Position numbers and translations under genes: made by a program | Origin: Halococcaceae archaeon | GTDB lineage: Archaea > Halobacteriota > Halobacteria > Halobacteriales > Halalkalicoccaceae | Direction: 5' to 3' | DNA length: 5,603 nucleotides | NCBI GenBank assembly: GCA_007129135.1 | Contig: SKWB01000041.1 | Span: 1-5,603, forward strand | Part shown: positions 1 to 5,250 of the stretch, piece after piece | How positions within the stretch are numbered: the stretch's first letter is position 1 | Layout of the letters: each line of letters starts with the position of its first letter | Notes under the pieces: generated by a model | The model's input: only the letters and a program-made list of their open reading frames with translations | What the model was told of the DNA's origin: nothing | Database searches by the model: none

Positions 1-426
1 AACGAACTGCTGACGGTGCCGAACTCACAGCTCGCCGACGGCGTCGTGAAGAACCCGGTCGCGAACGACAGGCTCCGGCTGAAGTTCGACTTCGGTATCG
101 GCTACGACGACGACATCGACCAGGCGACCGAGATCATCGTCGAGGAGGCACGCGAGCACCCGGAGATCATGGACGATCCCGCACCGTCGGTGCGCCTCAC
201 CGAACTCGGCGACTCCGACGTCGGGCTGCAGTCGCGCATCTGGGTCGAAGACCCCAGCAGAGCGGACTTCGTCCGTACCCGCGCGGAGTACGTCCAGTCG
301 GTCAAAGAGCGCTTCGACGAGGTCGGGATCGACATCCCGTACCCATACCGGAACCTGGACGGCGAGGTCGTCGTCAGGAACGTCGCCGAGGAGGTCGTCG
401 GCGGCGTCGGCGGGGGCGCCGAGTGA
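1..426 (+). CDS. MscS-family mechanosensitive ion channel, C-terminal part (5' end outside window)
   Basis: This is the last 141 residues of a MscS-type small-conductance mechanosensitive channel, a membrane protein that releases solutes during hypo-osmotic shock. The reading frame is open from base 1, so the pore helices lie to the left of the window. What remains begins NELLTVPNSQLADGVVKN, which matches the conserved end of the cytoplasmic beta domain that follows the pore helix in this family ('vPNs.la...v.N'). The rest fits the alpha/beta cytoplasmic cage domain: a beta strand near residues 27-35 (LRLKFDFGIGY), a helix at about 42-55, a strand near residues 78-85, a long helix near 90-107, and the typical ending 'GIDIPYPYRN' at about 110-119. 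The C-terminal tail is short and Gly/Val-rich. The GTG at 16 is an internal codon, not a start. The fragment is acidic, as expected in a haloarchaeon. The family call is firm; the subfamily cannot be judged. Confidence 0.9.
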   Translation, partial: NELLTVPNSQLADGVVKNPVANDRLRLKFDFGIGYDDDIDQATEIIVEEAREHPEIMDDPAPSVRLTELGDSDVGLQSRIWVEDPSRADFVRTRAEYVQSVKERFDEVGIDIPYPYRNLDGEVVVRNVAEEVVGGVGGGAE

Positions 427-438
427 GCAGGCCCCGGG

Positions 439-444
439 TTTAGG
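439..444 (+). promoter_or_regulatory. TATA-like box for the DUF2267-oxidoreductase pair
   Basis: A TTTAGG element starts 30 nt before the GTG start at 469. That puts the expected transcription start at or within a few bases of the start codon, the usual leaderless arrangement in haloarchaea. No Shine-Dalgarno-like GGAGG precedes the GTG, which agrees with leaderless initiation. The box lies only 13 nt after the channel gene's stop codon, so readthrough from the channel gene is also possible. The placement is seen; promoter activity is inferred. Confidence 0.45.
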
Positions 445-468
445 CGGTTCACGCCCCTCTCCTCGTGC

Positions 469-879
469 GTGCCTACAGAGTACGACGAGTTCATCGACCG
501 AGTCCGCGGACAGGCGAACCTCGAATCGGACGAGGAGACCGAACACGTGACGATCGCCGTCCTCTCGACGCTCGGAGAGCGGCTCTCCGAGGGGCTGGTT
601 CGGGACCTCTCGGACGAACTGCCCGAGGGTGTCGACGAGATGCTCACCGACACGGGTGTGAGCGAGGCGCGCTCCGTTTCCGCCGGGGAGTTCGTCGAGC
701 GGGTCGGAGAGCGCGAGGACGAGACCGATGCCGTGGAGGACGACGACGCCCGTCGCCACGTCCAGGCGGTCTTCCTCGCGGTCTCGGAGGCGCTGAGCGA
801 CGAGTCGTGGTCGGACCTCGACGACCAGCTTCCGGCGGAGTACGGCGAGCTCTACACGGTTCCGGGACAGGCCGAATGA
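469..879 (+). CDS. DUF2267 domain protein, two repeat halves
   Basis: This is a 136-residue acidic, probably cytoplasmic protein of the DUF2267 family, whose biochemical role is not established. It consists of two similar halves. Half one (about residues 8-59) has F-I-D-R-V, then a helix with AVLSTLGERLS, then LSDELPEGVDEML. Half two (about 75-129) has F-V-E-R-V, then AVFLAVSEALS, then LDDQLPAEYGELY. The shared pattern is 'AV[LF]..[LV].E.LS....(x)L...LP', which is the hallmark of this family. There are no cysteines, signal peptide or membrane segments. The GTG at 469 is chosen because it gives Met-Pro-Thr-Glu directly before the first repeat and sits about 27 nt after a TATA-like box. The stop codon overlaps the start of the downstream flavoenzyme (ATGA), so the two are almost certainly co-transcribed and probably translationally coupled. 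This suggests a shared physiological role, which I cannot specify. The start is less certain than the family assignment. Confidence 0.85.
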   Translation: MPTEYDEFIDRVRGQANLESDEETEHVTIAVLSTLGERLSEGLVRDLSDELPEGVDEMLTDTGVSEARSVSAGEFVERVGEREDETDAVEDDDARRHVQAVFLAVSEALSDESWSDLDDQLPAEYGELYTVPGQAE

Positions 880-1577
880 CGACCGCGAGGGTCGAGTCAG
901 TCCATCAGGTGACGCCGGACGTGACGCAGTTCCTCCTATCGGTCGACGGAGAGATCGACTACGAGCCGGGTCAACACACGACGATCCGGTTCGTGGAGGA
1001 GGGCGAGGAGGTCGTCAGGCCGTACACGGCGACCTCGCTTCCCTCCCCCGACCGCTTCACGCTCGCGATCCGACGCTACGACGACGGCACCGCCTCGGTC
1101 TACATGCACGAGCGCGAGGTCGGCGACGAGATAGAGATCGGTGCGTTCGAGGGGAACCTCACGCTCCGAGAGCCGACCGCGAACGTCGCGTTCGTCGCGA
1201 CCGGCACCGGAATCACGCCGATGGCGGCGCTCGCCAAACAGCACCTCGAGGTCGGTGAGGGCGAGACCCGGCTCTTCTTCGGCGAGAGCACCGAGGAGGA
1301 CCTCATCTACCGGGAGACGCTCGACCAGCTCGCGGCCCAGAACGAGCGTTTCGAGGCGCTCTACTCGCTCTCGGAGCCGGGAGAAGCGTGGACCGGTCCG
1401 AGCGGTCACGTCCAGGAACACCTACCGAAGGAGCTCGGAGAGCTCACCGACTGGCACTTCTACGTCTGTGGCGTCCCCGGGATGGTCGTCGAGACGAAGG
1501 AGCTACTCGCCGAGGAGGGCGTACCCGACGACCAGGTGTTCTCGGAGGGGTGGGAAGAGGGTGACGTCGAGGAGTGA
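876..1577 (+). CDS. FAD/NAD(P)H-dependent oxidoreductase, ferredoxin-NADP reductase type
   Basis: This is a 233-residue soluble flavoenzyme of the ferredoxin-NADP reductase superfamily, expected to move electrons between NAD(P)H and an acceptor through bound FAD. The N-terminal FAD barrel spans about residues 1-98. It has PGQH at 31-34, the flavin-binding RPYTATSLP at 48-56 (the family's R-x-Y-[ST]) and the DGTAS segment at 71-75. The NAD(P) domain follows: GTGITPM at 110-116 is the nucleotide-binding loop, YVCGVPGMV at 196-204 is the conserved 'CG.PGM' motif, and the chain ends with the FNR-like FSEGWEEG at 222-229. No 2Fe-2S or globin domain is attached, so the electron partner must be a separate protein such as ferredoxin or flavodoxin, or a small molecule. 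The ATG at 876 overlaps the stop of the DUF2267 gene. The frame is open further upstream to 465, but that part is the out-of-frame shadow of the DUF2267 gene. The superfamily is sure; cofactor preference and partner are unknown. Confidence 0.93.
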   Translation: MTTARVESVHQVTPDVTQFLLSVDGEIDYEPGQHTTIRFVEEGEEVVRPYTATSLPSPDRFTLAIRRYDDGTASVYMHEREVGDEIEIGAFEGNLTLREPTANVAFVATGTGITPMAALAKQHLEVGEGETRLFFGESTEEDLIYRETLDQLAAQNERFEALYSLSEPGEAWTGPSGHVQEHLPKELGELTDWHFYVCGVPGMVVETKELLAEEGVPDDQVFSEGWEEGDVEE

Positions 1578-2082
1578 CACCCCCTGGCGACGAGCTTCGA
1601 GCGGTCCCGTGGCGTTCGGAGCGATTCTATGATCCTCGGATCGGGTTTCTCTTCGTGTAGACGAGGACGAGGAGCAGGTCCACCGGAGAGCGTGCCAAAC
1701 CGAGCTGCCAGCGGTGAACACCCTCCGAGGAGGGAATCACCTTCGTCGGTTGCGGGTCGGCTCCGGACCCACTCGCCTCGGACTCGGTGATCACCGGGAC
1801 AGCCACCGGTTCGTACTCGACCATCGAAGCGGGGGTTGGCGAGGTCTCGTCTCTCATTACTGTGTCGGACGTGCCGAGCGCGCCGTTGCCTGCCGAGAAG
1901 GTCGTCAAGCCGCGGTCCGGTTTCGGTGTCGCCGTCGGCGGGTGTGCACGTCTCGAAGCCGCAGCGACCGAGACGGGGTGTCTGTCGTCACCGAGCGCTC
2001 GCCGCGGGAGTTTCGAGGTGAAAGCGCAGAGTGGTATCCTCGAAGACGAGGGTTCGTGTGAGTATCCGGGTGATGTCGGGAG
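1578..2082. other. About 500 bp with no convincing gene
   Basis: Open frames exist on both strands here, but none looks like a haloarchaeal protein. The longest - strand frame (2268 to 1627) is Ser/Arg/Pro-rich and not acidic, and its first part lies antisense to the well-supported small gene at 2111-2305. Its last 76 codons (Met at 1857, stop at 1627) are more acidic and end with a hydrophobic stretch, VDLLLVLVY, but about a quarter of third codon positions are A or T by hand count, high for such a GC-rich genome. A + strand frame runs from 1787 into the small gene but has the same weak composition. At 1721-1734 there is a palindrome CCCTCC-GA-GGAGGG of unknown meaning. The stretch could be regulatory DNA, a decayed gene, or hold a small unrecognised gene. 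Confidence 0.5.
1631..1653 (+). terminator. Possible terminator after the oxidoreductase gene
   Basis: Fifty-three nt after the stop of the flavoenzyme gene there is an inverted repeat, GATCC-tc-GGATC (1631-1642), followed directly by GGGTTTCTCTT. The T-rich run fits archaeal termination, which relies mainly on pyrimidine/T tracts. The stem has only a 2-nt gap, so as RNA the loop would open to 4 nt and leave 4 pairs. Weak support. Confidence 0.3.
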
Positions 2083-2088
2083 TTTACC
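2083..2088 (+). promoter_or_regulatory. TATA-like box for the small Cys protein gene
   Basis: TTTACC begins 28 nt before the ATG at 2111. This is the spacing expected if transcription starts at the start codon itself (leaderless mRNA). No purine-rich ribosome binding site lies before the ATG, in keeping with this. The element also helps decide that the gene starts at 2111 rather than at the in-frame ATG at 1787. Confidence 0.5.
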
Positions 2089-2110
2089 GTGTCGAGCGCT
2101 AGTACGTGTC

Positions 2111-2305
2111 ATGGACGTCGTTCTGAACGAGTCGACGGAGACGGTGCACAGACGCAAAGCGGGTGGGTCGGATCGACACACCGTATGTGGGATCACGCGC
2201 AGCCTCGACCCCGAGACGTTCCAGACGATCTCGGTCGAACTCGCGGCGACGGAGTACGCCGCCGACAAGTGCGGTCGGTGCTTCGACGGCGAGGGCGGCT
2301 ACTAG
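2111..2305 (+). CDS. Small haloarchaeal protein with CxxC motif, putative zinc binding
   Basis: This is a 64-residue protein of unknown function. It starts MDVVLNESTETVHRR and ends with DKCGRCFDGEGGY. From memory of haloarchaeal proteomes, short proteins with a central 'T-V/A-CG' and a C-terminal CGRCF...GGY are recurrent, and this one fits that pattern. Cys26, Cys54 and Cys57 plus His13 or His23 could make a single zinc site, with C54-G-R-C57 as a classical knuckle. That is inferred from residue spacing only. There is no signal peptide or membrane segment, so it is probably cytoplasmic. The ATG at 2111 is preferred over the in-frame upstream ATG at 1787 because a TATA-like box lies 25-28 nt before it and the family-like sequence begins exactly there. 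It stands alone: no neighbour on the same strand lies within 500 bp. Possible roles include nucleic acid or protein binding, but the sequence does not show which. Confidence 0.75.
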   Translation: MDVVLNESTETVHRRKAGGSDRHTVCGITRSLDPETFQTISVELAATEYAADKCGRCFDGEGGY

Positions 2306-2492
2306 GCGATCGGTTCGTCGTCGACGGTCGGGACATCGATCACGGATCGACGGGTCCACTACCGAATCGGCGCACGGTACCCATCACGCCGGGCCATCGA
2401 CCGACGTCGATAGCGGGGAACGAGGACGGGTTCGACCAACCGATCCCGGGACCGTCCGAGGAGTCGTCCCCGCCGGTCGCTGTCTGACTGGT

Positions 2493-2509
2493 GGTTTCAC
2501 CCCGAAACC
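2493..2509. repeat. Inverted repeat GGTTTC-N5-GAAACC
   Basis: This is a perfect 6-bp stem with a 5-nt loop (ACCCC). It lies about 190 nt after the small Cys protein gene and about 145 nt after the oxidase gene on the other strand. No T tract follows on either strand. It may be a protein-binding palindrome or part of a 3' end; there is no repeat array around it. Confidence 0.45.
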
Positions 2510-2557
2510 CCAGGTCTATCCTCTCCGATCGACCTCCCACCCCCGACTGGCCTTTCC

Positions 2558-2578
2558 GAAACCGTGCGAGATACACGG
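2558..2578 (-). terminator. Possible terminator of the FAD-linked oxidase gene
   Basis: Read on the - strand, CCGTG-N7-CACGG (5-bp perfect stem) is followed at once by TTTC. It starts about 75 nt past the oxidase stop codon. The T run is short, so this is a modest candidate for a 3' end rather than a clear intrinsic terminator. Confidence 0.35.
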
Positions 2579-2653
2579 CAGCTATTCACCGCCTCTCGAC
2601 GGCCGAACCAGCCCGTTCGATCTATGCGCTCTCGTCTCCCGATCGCCTCCCCA

Positions 2654-4048
2654 TCAGGTCGCCGGCGTGACGTTCTGGTTCAACCGGAACACGTTCTCCG
2701 GGTCGTACTCGGTCTTCACCTCGACGAGTCTGTCGTAGTTCTCCCGATATGCGAAGCGCTCCCGGCCGGTCTCCTCGCTGATGAAGTTCGTGTACGTGCC
2801 GTCGGTCGAGTACTCGACGAGTGCGTCGTGGCTCTTACCCGCCCACTCGACGCACTCTTCGTCCTGCTCCTGGTCGTCCCAGCGTACCTGGACGTTCACG
2901 AGGAACTCCGCGTCCCGGTGCGGGTAGGCGGTGGCGTCGGCGGGGACCCGGGACATGGCCCCGCCCATGTGGGCCATGGCGACCTTGGTGTCGTCCGTGG
3001 GCCGCGACAGCCCGTATTCGAGAGCGGTGTCGATCATCTCGTCGGTGACCTCCGTGAAGTTCAGCGACTTCCAGTAGTTCCGCGCGCCCGACGCGTTGGC
3101 CGCGTCGAAGAACCGTTGCCACCTCGCGTACGACCGCACCGCGACGTTGTCCCCGAGGGGGTCGCCGAACTCGAGGAGCGGGTCGACGAGCGACCACCCC
3201 TCCTCCGGATCCCCGGCATAGACGGGGAGGACGGCGACCACCGGGTCCCCGTGGTGAGCCTCGGGGATGAACGGCGCCGGGGGCGCCGTGAGCACGACGA
3301 CCCAGACGGTGAGTTCGTCGGGAACCTCCGCGACGTAGTCCCGCCAGTGGCGAACGACCGCCTGGGCATCCGCCACACGATGGACGATCAACCCCGCCAG
3401 GACCTCCGGGCCGACCTCGTGGAGGTCGAACTCCAAGGAGGTGACGATCCCGAAGTTGCCACCGCCGCCCCTGACCGCCCAGAACAGGTCGGGACGGTCG
3501 TCCTCGCTCGCGTGCAGTAACTCGCCGTCGGCGGTGACGACGTCGACCGAGCGGAGGTTGTCGATCGTCATTCCGTACGTTCGCGAGAGATAGCCGAAGC
3601 CCCCGCCGAGGGTGAGCCCGGCGATACCGGTCTCGGAGACGAACCCGAGCGGCGTGGCGAGCCCGAAGGCCTGCGTCTCGTGGTCGACGTCCGCCAGGGT
3701 CGCTCCCGGTCCGACGCGAGCCGTCCGGGTCGCGGGATCCACGCGAACCGCGCTCATCCCGGAGAGGTCGATAGTGAGTCCGTGGTCACAGACCGCGTTC
3801 CCTGCCACGTTGTGTCCGTTCCCCTTCACGCCGATCGGCAGCCCGTGTTCGCGGGCGACGTTCACCGCTGTGATGACGTCGGCGGTGCCGGCACAGCGGG
3901 TGATGACGGCCGGGTGTTTCTCGATCATGGCGTTCCATACCTCGCGTGCCTCGTCGTAGCCCTCGCCACCGGGCCGGAGGACGTCACCGTGGATCTCGTC
4001 CTCGAGCGTCTCGTACGCCGATTCAGCGAGCGTGGGTTCACCCGTCAT
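2654..4048 (-). CDS. FAD-linked oxidase, PCMH/berberine-bridge-enzyme type
   Basis: This is a 464-residue flavin oxidoreductase of the VAO/PCMH superfamily with a C-terminal BBE segment, the usual length for this group. Such enzymes oxidise sugars, alcohols or secondary metabolites and pass electrons to O2 or another acceptor; the substrate here cannot be told. The FAD domain spans about residues 45-212. KGNGHN (75-80) carries His79, the position of the 8-alpha-histidyl FAD link. GIAGLTLGGGFGYL (141-154) and AVRGGGGNFGIVTSLEF (191-207) are the classic glycine-rich FAD segments, with DNLRSVDVVTADGEL (163-177) between them. The substrate domain follows, and YRENYDRLVEVKTEYDPENVF (434-454) is the BBE motif, whose Tyr/Asn region helps hold FAD. 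In bicovalent members a Cys lies just before the GxxGLxxGGG motif; here that place reads GFVSETG (Val137 region), so only the His link is expected. No signal peptide is seen, so it is probably cytoplasmic. ATG 4048 is chosen because GGAGGT lies 7 nt before it. Confidence 0.94.
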   Translation of the reverse strand: MTGEPTLAESAYETLEDEIHGDVLRPGGEGYDEAREVWNAMIEKHPAVITRCAGTADVITAVNVAREHGLPIGVKGNGHNVAGNAVCDHGLTIDLSGMSAVRVDPATRTARVGPGATLADVDHETQAFGLATPLGFVSETGIAGLTLGGGFGYLSRTYGMTIDNLRSVDVVTADGELLHASEDDRPDLFWAVRGGGGNFGIVTSLEFDLHEVGPEVLAGLIVHRVADAQAVVRHWRDYVAEVPDELTVWVVVLTAPPAPFIPEAHHGDPVVAVLPVYAGDPEEGWSLVDPLLEFGDPLGDNVAVRSYARWQRFFDAANASGARNYWKSLNFTEVTDEMIDTALEYGLSRPTDDTKVAMAHMGGAMSRVPADATAYPHRDAEFLVNVQVRWDDQEQDEECVEWAGKSHDALVEYSTDGTYTNFISEETGRERFAYRENYDRLVEVKTEYDPENVFRLNQNVTPAT

Positions 4049-4248
4049 CGGCCCGACCTCCCTACCGAATAGCCGCCACTTCTCAGGTCGGGACTGCCGT
4101 GGTCGGCCGTCCGAAGGCCGTCGCCGCGGACTGTATCGCCACGCGACACGGTCCGATTCCTCGCTCGATCTGAGGATGCTCTCGCTCGGGTTTTCCCGCC
4201 GAGTGAGCGGACGTCGATACCCTCTTTGACCGCGATTTCGTTCCTCAT
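4045..4248 (-). CDS. Doubtful 67-codon ORF overlapping the oxidase start
   Basis: An ATG at 4248 is preceded on the - strand by AGGAGG (4258-4263) with a 9-nt gap. The frame ends at 4045 with its TGA overlapping the oxidase ATG as ATGA. This is how a translated leader or coupled small gene would look. Against it, the product is Arg-rich and basic (starts MRNEIAVKEGIDVRS, ends YSVGRSGR), roughly one third of third codon positions are A or T by hand count, and I recognise no family. It may be a leader peptide or chance. Confidence 0.2.
   Translation of the reverse strand: MRNEIAVKEGIDVRSLGGKTRARASSDRARNRTVSRGDTVRGDGLRTADHGSPDLRSGGYSVGRSGR
4056..4061 (-). promoter_or_regulatory. Shine-Dalgarno site of the oxidase gene
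   Basis: GGAGGT on the - strand, complementary to the archaeal 16S 3' end, lies 7 nt before ATG 4048. It fixes the start and implies that this mRNA has a 5' leader or is translated by coupling, unlike the leaderless genes elsewhere in the window. Confidence 0.6.
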
Positions 4249-4307
4249 TGTCGTAGGCCTCCTGTGGGGTGCTCGTGACGCCTTCTTGAATCGGAAGTCC
4301 GTCTCGG

Positions 4308-4327
4308 CCGTCTCACACGGTTTTTTT
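4308..4327 (+). terminator. Hairpin plus T7 tract, terminator-like on the + strand
   Basis: CCGT-CTCAC-ACGG runs directly into seven T residues, the only such T tract in the window. A T run of this length can end archaeal transcription, but no + strand gene ends nearby. It might therefore stop antisense transcription, or the same bases read on the - strand could be an AT-rich promoter element. Its shape is clear; its role is not. Confidence 0.25.
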
Positions 4328-4400
4328 ACACCCACAAGTACAGCTTCGCCGGATTGGCGCATAACTTCACGTGACAGGCCGTTGCCCACACAGGCTTCGA

Positions 4401-4435
4401 CGTTCACACCGTGTACATTGATCAATCGGTGAACG
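4401..4435. repeat. Interrupted inverted repeat downstream of the regulator gene
   Basis: CGTTCACACCG (4401-4411) pairs with CGGTGAACG (4427-4435), giving 9 pairs with a 2-nt bulge. The loop contains the perfect 10-bp palindrome ATTGATCAAT (4417-4426). It begins a few bases past the regulator's stop and could form the 3' hairpin of that mRNA or a protein site. Confidence 0.4.
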
Positions 4436-4460
4436 CGTCGATCAGTTCGTGAACGCGTCG
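4421..4460. repeat. Imperfect 20-bp tandem duplication spanning the regulator stop codon
   Basis: Two adjacent 20-bp copies, 4421-4440 and 4441-4460, match at 17 of 20 positions; both end in GTGAACGCGTCG on the + strand. The right copy encodes the last residues of the regulator (Asp-Ala-Phe-Thr-Asn-stop). The left copy would encode Asp-Ala-Phe-Thr-Asp-stop just past the real stop. This looks like a local slippage or duplication event, with three later substitutions. Confidence 0.7.
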
Positions 4461-5236
4461 GTCCCGACCGGGGTCGCGTCGGCCCAGTACCGGTCGAACG
4501 TCGACTCCGCCCACTCACGGACGGCATCGGCATCGCTCTCGATCAGCGCGGTCGGCGAGCCATCCTCGTCGGCCAGCCGCAGGTTCACCGGTCCCTCGGA
4601 GCCGAACACGATGTACGGGATCTCCCCCTCGAAACGACGGTACTCGACCCGACCGGAGTCGAGCATCTCTCGGGAGTAGCGCGACAGCTCCGGGTCGTTC
4701 CTGAGCACGTCGAGGACCTCCGTCGTGAACACCCACTCGAACGTGATCTCCTCGTTCGCCACGTGTCGCGAGCAGGATTCGAGAAAGAGTCGGGTGATGG
4801 CGAACGAGAACGACCAGAACCGACCGCCCTCTTCGAACAGGCGGACGTGCTGTGAGAGCGGGGCGGACGCGTTCGCTCGACTCACGGCCGTGATCTCCGC
4901 GTCGGCCAGCTCGCCGATCTGAAACCCGTACTCCTCGTCCGGAAACCATCGATAGACCTCACGGAGCCGCCGCTCGGCTGCCATCATCTCACTGAACGCC
5001 TCGTACTCCTCGAGCACCCAGGCACCGAGTGGCGTGATATCGCACACCCGTCCCTCCTGAGTGATCCAGTTGCGCCCATCCAACTCACCGAGGATGCGCC
5101 CGAGGGTCACTCGGGAGACACCGACCTTCGTAATTAGCGCGTCCCGAGCGTGGCGACCACCGGTCAAACACCGCAGGAGAGCCACGCGGTTCTCCGAGTT
5201 CGCGAGAAAGGCGATATCGTCGTCCGAGGGGTTCAT
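4442..5236 (-). CDS. Winged-helix transcriptional regulator, haloarchaeal FilR1/DUF1724 type
   Basis: This is a 264-residue cytoplasmic DNA-binding protein. An N-terminal winged helix covers about residues 5-80. Helix one includes AFLANSENRVALLRCL (9-24), the likely recognition helix is VSRVTLGRILGELDGRNWI (40-58), and the wing runs through TQEGRVCDITPLG (59-71). After a helix linker (72-97) comes a C-terminal sensor-like domain, about 125-255, with FWSFSFAITRLFLESCSR near 140-157. The ending NLRLADEDGSPTALIESDADAVREWAESTFDRYW (218-251) resembles the C-terminal domain of haloarchaeal and methanogen FilR1-type regulators. The ligand is unknown. ATG 5236 is preferred over the in-frame GTG at 5266, because that GTG lies only a few bases after the TATA box, upstream of the expected transcript start. 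The gene lies upstream of the oxidase on the same strand and may control it as well as itself. An operator-like repeat sits at its predicted transcription start. The family call is good; the target is a guess. Confidence 0.88.
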   Translation of the reverse strand: MNPSDDDIAFLANSENRVALLRCLTGGRHARDALITKVGVSRVTLGRILGELDGRNWITQEGRVCDITPLGAWVLEEYEAFSEMMAAERRLREVYRWFPDEEYGFQIGELADAEITAVSRANASAPLSQHVRLFEEGGRFWSFSFAITRLFLESCSRHVANEEITFEWVFTTEVLDVLRNDPELSRYSREMLDSGRVEYRRFEGEIPYIVFGSEGPVNLRLADEDGSPTALIESDADAVREWAESTFDRYWADATPVGTDAFTN

Positions 5237-5250
5237 CGTCGGCTCTCTCT

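Larger units (their letters stand above)
2306..2653. other. Intergenic region between converging genes, no gene seen
   Basis: This roughly 350-bp stretch lies between the 3' ends of the small Cys protein gene (+) and the FAD-linked oxidase gene (-). The only open frame of size, on the - strand at 2576-2340 (78 codons), is Gly/Ser-rich, has no recognisable motif and no start signal I can see. The stretch holds two clear inverted repeats, at 2493-2509 and 2562-2578, which suit a convergent terminator region. Confidence 0.5.
4049..4441. other. Intergenic region between regulator and oxidase genes
   Basis: This 390-bp gap lies between two genes pointing left. It holds the oxidase Shine-Dalgarno site, a doubtful small ORF (4248-4045), a T7 tract at 4321-4327, and the inverted repeats CGCC-GGATT-GGCG (4337-4349) and TCACGTGA (4367-4374). 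It also has a hairpin around the perfect palindrome ATTGATCAAT (4417-4426) and a tandem copy of the regulator's 3' end. No canonical TATA box for the oxidase gene stands out. The - strand reading of the T7 tract, GTGTAAAAAAAC, is the only AT-rich element and could serve as one, which would start a transcript near 4297. Confidence 0.5.

Noticed and set aside
25..759. Long - strand open frame of 244 codons
   Set aside because: Antisense to both the channel and DUF2267 genes, with no motif; typical of shadow frames in GC-rich DNA.
465..875. N-terminal extension of the oxidoreductase from a GTG at 465
   Set aside because: It would be about 137 Arg/Gly-rich residues lying out of frame over the well-supported DUF2267 gene; the FAD domain begins right after ATG 876.
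1858..2268. Upper part of the long - strand frame (2268-1627) as a gene
   Set aside because: Its start lies antisense to the CGRCF protein gene, and the composition is Ser/Arg/Pro-rich rather than acidic.
2491..2509. GTTTC...GAAAC element as a CRISPR repeat
   Set aside because: It occurs once, with no regularly spaced copies or spacers and no cas genes in the window.
2564..3520. Long + strand open frame of 318 codons
   Set aside because: Antisense to the FAD-linked oxidase, whose motifs are unmistakable; the product is Arg/Val-rich and has no family.
4226..4432. Short + frame beginning with a hydrophobic stretch (near 4226-4270)
   Set aside because: Starts with TTG without a promoter or ribosome binding site, loses coding character after 25 codons and matches no family I know.
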